DNA from: an uncultured Tissierellia bacterium
GTDB lineage: Bacteria > Bacillota > Clostridia > Tissierellales > Peptoniphilaceae
NCBI GenBank assembly: GCA_902489145.1
Contig: CABTYV010000048.1
Coordinates: 1-8,575 of the forward strand
DNA: 8,575 bases
Direction of reading: 5' to 3'
The notes below the pieces were generated by a model, which had not been told where the DNA came from, did no database searches, and was given only the letters and a program-made list of their open reading frames with translations. The stretch's first letter is position 1. Every line of letters begins with the position of its first letter. The position numbers and the translations under genes were made by a program. Positions 5,909 to 8,575 of the stretch are shown in pieces.

Positions 5909-7669
5909 ATGAAGAATACAAAAGTGGTTTGCACCATCGGACCGGCGTCGGAGTCGGAAGAGATCCTCAAGCGTCTGATTGAGGAGGGCATGGATGTAGC
6001 CCGTTTGAATTTTTCGCACGGGACCCATGAGGAGCACCTGGTAAAAATCAAACGCCTGAAAAAACTGAGACGAGCCCTTGGGGTCCCCCTGGCCATCGCC
6101 CTGGATACCAAGGGGCCGGAGATTCGCCTGGGGAATTTTAAAGACCATCAGCCCGTTTCGCTTCACCGGGGCGATGCCATCACCCTGACCACGCGGACCA
6201 TTGAGGGCAGTGCTGAGGCGGTGTCCATTTCCTATCAGGGCCTGCCAGCGGATGTAAAGCCGGGCGCCCGTATCCTCATCGATGATGGCCTGGTGGAGCT
6301 CCAGGTAGAGTCCGTGACCGACGATACCGACATCCACTGCAGGGCCATGAACTATGGGGAGATTTCGGATCATAAAGGAGTCAATGTCCCAGGTACCAAT
6401 GTCAAATTACCGGCCATTACCCCCCAGGACCGGGCGGATATTTTATTCGGTCTGGAAGCAGGCATCGATATCATCTTTGCCTCCTTCATTCGGACGTCCT
6501 CCGATGTGTTGGAAATCCGTCAGCTGCTGGAGGAAAATGGCGGTTCGGAGATTCAGATCTTTCCCAAGATTGAAAGTCAGCAGGGCGTACAAAACCTGGA
6601 GGAGATCCTTCCTTCCTGCGATGGGATTATGGTGGCCCGAGGCGACTTAGGGGTGGAGATTCCCACGCAGGAGGTTCCCCTGGTGCAAAAGCAGATCATC
6701 CGGATGGCCAACAACGCGGGAAAGCCGGTGATTACTGCTACCCAGATGCTGGATTCCATGTCGCGCAATCCTCGTCCCACCCGTGCCGAAGTCAATGATG
6801 TGGCCAACGCCATTTTGGATGGATCGGATGCCATCATGCTTTCGGGCGAGACGGCCGCAGGGCTCTATCCGGCGGAGTCAGTCCGTCAGATGCGGATGAT
6901 TGCTGAAACCGTGGAGGGCAGCCCGGACTTTCTCAATTCGATTGCTGACCGCCAGAGCTGGATCTCGCCCAACACCTCGGCGGCCATTGCCCGCTCCACC
7001 TGCATGATTGCCCAGCAAACGCGGACCCGCGCGATCGTCGCTGCCACCTCCTCCGGTTTTACCGCCCGGCAAATTTCGAGCTACCGGCCTCTGATTCCGA
7101 TTATCGCAGTCACGCCGGATGAAAAGGTCTATCATCAGCTGTCGATTGTCTGGGGGGTCACTCCGATGATTTCTCAAAATTCCCTGGAAACGGATGAGCT
7201 GGTGGATCGTTCCATCCTGGCGGCCTTAAAGACCAAGCTGGTTCGGGAAGGGGATCAGATTATCCTGACAGCCGGCATCCCCTCCGGCTTCGGTTCCCAG
7301 ACGAATATGATCAAGGTGCATACCATCGGCGATATTTTGGTCATGGGGCAAGGGATCGGGAAGCAGTCTGTGGTGGGCCAGGTGGTGGTAGGCTCAACCG
7401 CCAAGGAGCTGGAAGGGCGCTTTGAAGAAGGCGCCATTCTGGTGGCCCGCTTCACCGGAGCGGACATGATCCCCTTTATTACCAAGGCATCGGCGGTGAT
7501 TGTGGAGGAGGGGGGCCTAACCTCCCATGCCGCCGTGGTGGGGCTCCATTACGGAAAGCCGACCATTATTGGGGCGCGCAATGCCACCCGGTCCATGCAG
7601 GACGGGATGACCGTCACGGTCGATGCAACGACCGGCATTGTCTATGCCGGATCGTCGAAGGTGCTTTAA
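5909..7669 (+). CDS. pyk: Pyruvate kinase with C-terminal PEP-utiliser domain
   Basis: The 586-residue enzyme transfers phosphate from phosphoenolpyruvate to ADP, giving pyruvate and ATP. The catalytic barrel carries ARLNFSHG (31-38), LDTKGPEIR (65-73), the signature IFPKIES (217-223) with catalytic Lys220 and metal ligand Glu222, ARGDLGVE (243-250) with Asp246, and TATQMLDSM (276-284). The B domain inserts at about residues 75-160. Glu71 sits where potassium-dependent enzymes have Glu, so K+ activation is predicted. The allosteric C domain covers about 350-475. The extra domain at about 485-586 resembles the mobile phosphohistidine domain of PPDK and PEP synthase, with GGLTSHAAVVG and His540. 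The length matches the roughly 587-residue Bacillus and Geobacillus enzymes, which have this extension. ATG 5909 is preceded by GGGGAGG. It is probably cotranscribed with pfkA. The extra domain's role in catalysis is unproven in the family. Confidence 0.98.
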   Translation: MKNTKVVCTIGPASESEEILKRLIEEGMDVARLNFSHGTHEEHLVKIKRLKKLRRALGVPLAIALDTKGPEIRLGNFKDHQPVSLHRGDAITLTTRTIEGSAEAVSISYQGLPADVKPGARILIDDGLVELQVESVTDDTDIHCRAMNYGEISDHKGVNVPGTNVKLPAITPQDRADILFGLEAGIDIIFASFIRTSSDVLEIRQLLEENGGSEIQIFPKIESQQGVQNLEEILPSCDGIMVARGDLGVEIPTQEVPLVQKQIIRMANNAGKPVITATQMLDSMSRNPRPTRAEVNDVANAILDGSDAIMLSGETAAGLYPAESVRQMRMIAETVEGSPDFLNSIADRQSWISPNTSAAIARSTCMIAQQTRTRAIVAATSSGFTARQISSYRPLIPIIAVTPDEKVYHQLSIVWGVTPMISQNSLETDELVDRSILAALKTKLVREGDQIILTAGIPSGFGSQTNMIKVHTIGDILVMGQGIGKQSVVGQVVVGSTAKELEGRFEEGAILVARFTGADMIPFITKASAVIVEEGGLTSHAAVVGLHYGKPTIIGARNATRSMQDGMTVTVDATTGIVYAGSSKVL

Positions 7670-7676
7670 CCATTGG

Positions 7677-7690
7677 GGATCAAGCGATCC
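7677..7690 (+). other. Short hairpin between pyk and the response regulator gene
   Basis: GGATC (7677-7681) pairs with GATCC (7686-7690) around an AAGC loop. The stem is only five pairs and has no T tract, so it should not stop transcription. It lies directly before the ribosome site of the next gene and could modestly affect initiation there. It may equally be chance. Confidence 0.25.
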
Positions 7691-7691
7691 T

Positions 7692-7702
7692 GAGAGGAGG
7701 GG
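7692..7702 (+). promoter_or_regulatory. Ribosome binding site that fixes a TTG start
   Basis: GAGAGGAGGGG ends 3 bases before TTG 7706. An in-frame TGA at 7691-7693 closes the frame upstream. The reading frame has no ATG until codon 220, so TTG 7706 must be the start of the response regulator. Confidence 0.85.
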
Positions 7703-7705
7703 CAC

Positions 7706-8371
7706 TTGCAAAAAATCTTGCTGATTGAGGATGATGGGGCCATCCTCGCATCCTTAGGGGCCTACCTGCGCCAGCATGGGTACTGGGTTCGCACGGTAAC
7801 AGGAGAGCAGGAAGCCGCATTCGCCCTAACAGAGGAGCGCTTTGACCTGGCCCTGATCGATATCACCTTGCAAAACGGAAGTGGCTTTGGCGTTTTGGAA
7901 AAGGCCCGCCTGAAGGGCCTTCCGGCCATTTTCTTAACCGCAGAGGAAGAGGAGGCAAGCGTCGTTCGCTCCTTTCAGGAGGGCGCCTATGATTATGTGG
8001 TGAAGCCTTTTCGCCCGCTGGAGCTTTTAGCGCGTATCCAAAGTGTGTTAGACCGCCAGCGGGGGCAGGGGGCGTTCCTAGACCTGGGTGCAGTCATCGT
8101 CAACCTAGAACGCGGCACGGTGAGCCGGGAAGGGCAGGAATTTGCGCTATCGGCGCTGGAGCTTCGCCTCTTACAAACCCTTCTGGCCAATCGGGGACGG
8201 GTCCTCTCCCGCAGTCGCCTTCTTGAGGAAATTTGGGACGTGGGTGGGGATTTCGTGAATGACAATACCCTTTCCGTTTACATCAAACGCCTGCGCGAAA
8301 AGCTGGAGGGGGATCCTAAAAATCCCGTCCTGATTGTGACGGTGCGTGGGCTGGGCTACCGGATGGATTAG
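7706..8371 (+). CDS. OmpR/PhoB-family response regulator
   Basis: The 221-residue product is a complete two-domain regulator of normal length. The receiver domain (about 1-115) has the acidic pocket Glu8-Asp9-Asp10, the likely phosphorylated Asp52 in LIDITL, Thr78 in FLTA and Lys100 in VVKPFRP. The winged-helix DNA-binding domain (about 125-221) includes the transactivation-loop region around LLEEIWDVGG, the recognition helix in NTLSVYIKRLREKLE and the wing sequence TVRGLGYRMD. The family binds direct repeats upstream of target genes after phosphorylation. The partner kinase gene starts 8 bases after the stop. The C-terminal pattern resembles Firmicutes regulators such as VncR, but I would not assign a specific signal. 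Its frame opens only 36 bases after pyk without a clear terminator, so read-through from the glycolytic operon is possible. Confidence 0.96.
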   Translation: MQKILLIEDDGAILASLGAYLRQHGYWVRTVTGEQEAAFALTEERFDLALIDITLQNGSGFGVLEKARLKGLPAIFLTAEEEEASVVRSFQEGAYDYVVKPFRPLELLARIQSVLDRQRGQGAFLDLGAVIVNLERGTVSREGQEFALSALELRLLQTLLANRGRVLSRSRLLEEIWDVGGDFVNDNTLSVYIKRLREKLEGDPKNPVLIVTVRGLGYRMD

Positions 8372-8379
8372 GAGGGACG

Positions 8380-8575
8380 ATGTTTGGAAATCGTCATTGG
8401 GATAGGGCAGGATGGGCTTTGTTGAGCGTCCTTGTATTAACCCTTCTTATGGCCTTATGGCTGGAACCCAAGGCGCTCTACTTCCTGATTCCCCTTAGTT
8501 TCCTATTTGCCGGTATCGTGGGCGCCTATTTGCACCGGCTCCATCGGTCCTTAGCCCATTTGAGTGAGCAGGTAG
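8380..8575 (+). CDS. Sensor histidine kinase, N-terminal fragment (probable)
   Basis: The first 65 codons are in the window, starting at ATG 8380 with GGAGGG at 8371-8376 overlapping the regulator's stop codon, which suggests translational coupling. The peptide has two likely membrane helices at about residues 11-27 and 33-50, joined by a very short loop (LEPKAL). A cytoplasmic start of a linker helix follows (HRLHRSLAHLSEQV). The HisKA, phosphorylated histidine and ATPase domains would lie beyond the window. The call rests on position directly after an OmpR-type regulator and on the membrane layout. With almost no outside loop, a full-length protein of this kind would probably sense something in the membrane or through a partner protein rather than bind a ligand outside the cell. 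Confidence 0.8.
   Translation, partial: MFGNRHWDRAGWALLSVLVLTLLMALWLEPKALYFLIPLSFLFAGIVGAYLHRLHRSLAHLSEQV

Noticed and set aside
6262..6275. Ten-base GC palindrome CGGGCGCCCG inside pyk
   Set aside because: It is short and made only of G and C, so it is likely to occur by chance in coding sequence of this composition.

Overview
The window is a densely packed, one-directional stretch of bacterial chromosome: every convincing gene lies on the + strand, intergenic gaps are 8-77 bases, and no gene-free stretch exceeds 100 bases. The genes point to a Bacillota (Firmicutes) member, probably of the clostridial side. The evidence is the dnaE-pfkA-pyk order, a roughly 587-residue pyruvate kinase with a C-terminal PEP-utiliser domain, a class-U-like sirtuin, strong AGGAGG ribosome sites and use of TTG starts. 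By eye the base composition is GC-rich for that group. I cannot name a genus.

Layout. Positions 1-86 are the tail of a deoxyribose-phosphate aldolase gene (deoC). A Sir2-family NAD-dependent deacylase follows 20 bases later (107-853), then a small two-helix membrane protein with a C-terminal zinc ribbon, starting at TTG (889-1287). A hairpin region ending in seven T's (1296-1350) separates this group from dnaE (1365-4868), the DNA polymerase III alpha subunit. Next come pfkA (4902-5861, 6-phosphofructokinase) and pyk (5909-7669, pyruvate kinase). No clear terminator lies between them, so dnaE-pfkA-pyk is probably one operon. After 36 bases comes a two-component system: an OmpR/PhoB-type response regulator starting at TTG (7706-8371) and the first 65 codons of a sensor kinase, cut by the window end (8380-8575).

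How the genes fit together. pfkA and pyk encode the two classical irreversible control points of glycolysis, and dnaE encodes a replicative polymerase. Their joint arrangement is known from other Firmicutes. In Bacillus subtilis the C-terminal domain of pyruvate kinase has been linked to replication through DnaE, and the relevant Thr-Ser-His motif is intact here. The deoC product feeds deoxyribose carbon into glycolysis, and the sirtuin uses NAD+. A metabolic theme is therefore visible, but a functional link to the upstream pair is only inference.

I see no mobile element, CRISPR array, RNA gene or clearly novel system. The most unexpected non-coding signal is a perfect 26-base palindrome inside the 3' end of dnaE (4742-4767). 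The other points worth checking are a cysteine at the glycine/lysine specificity position of the phosphofructokinase, the uncharacterised zinc-ribbon membrane protein, and the position of the two-component system directly behind pyk.
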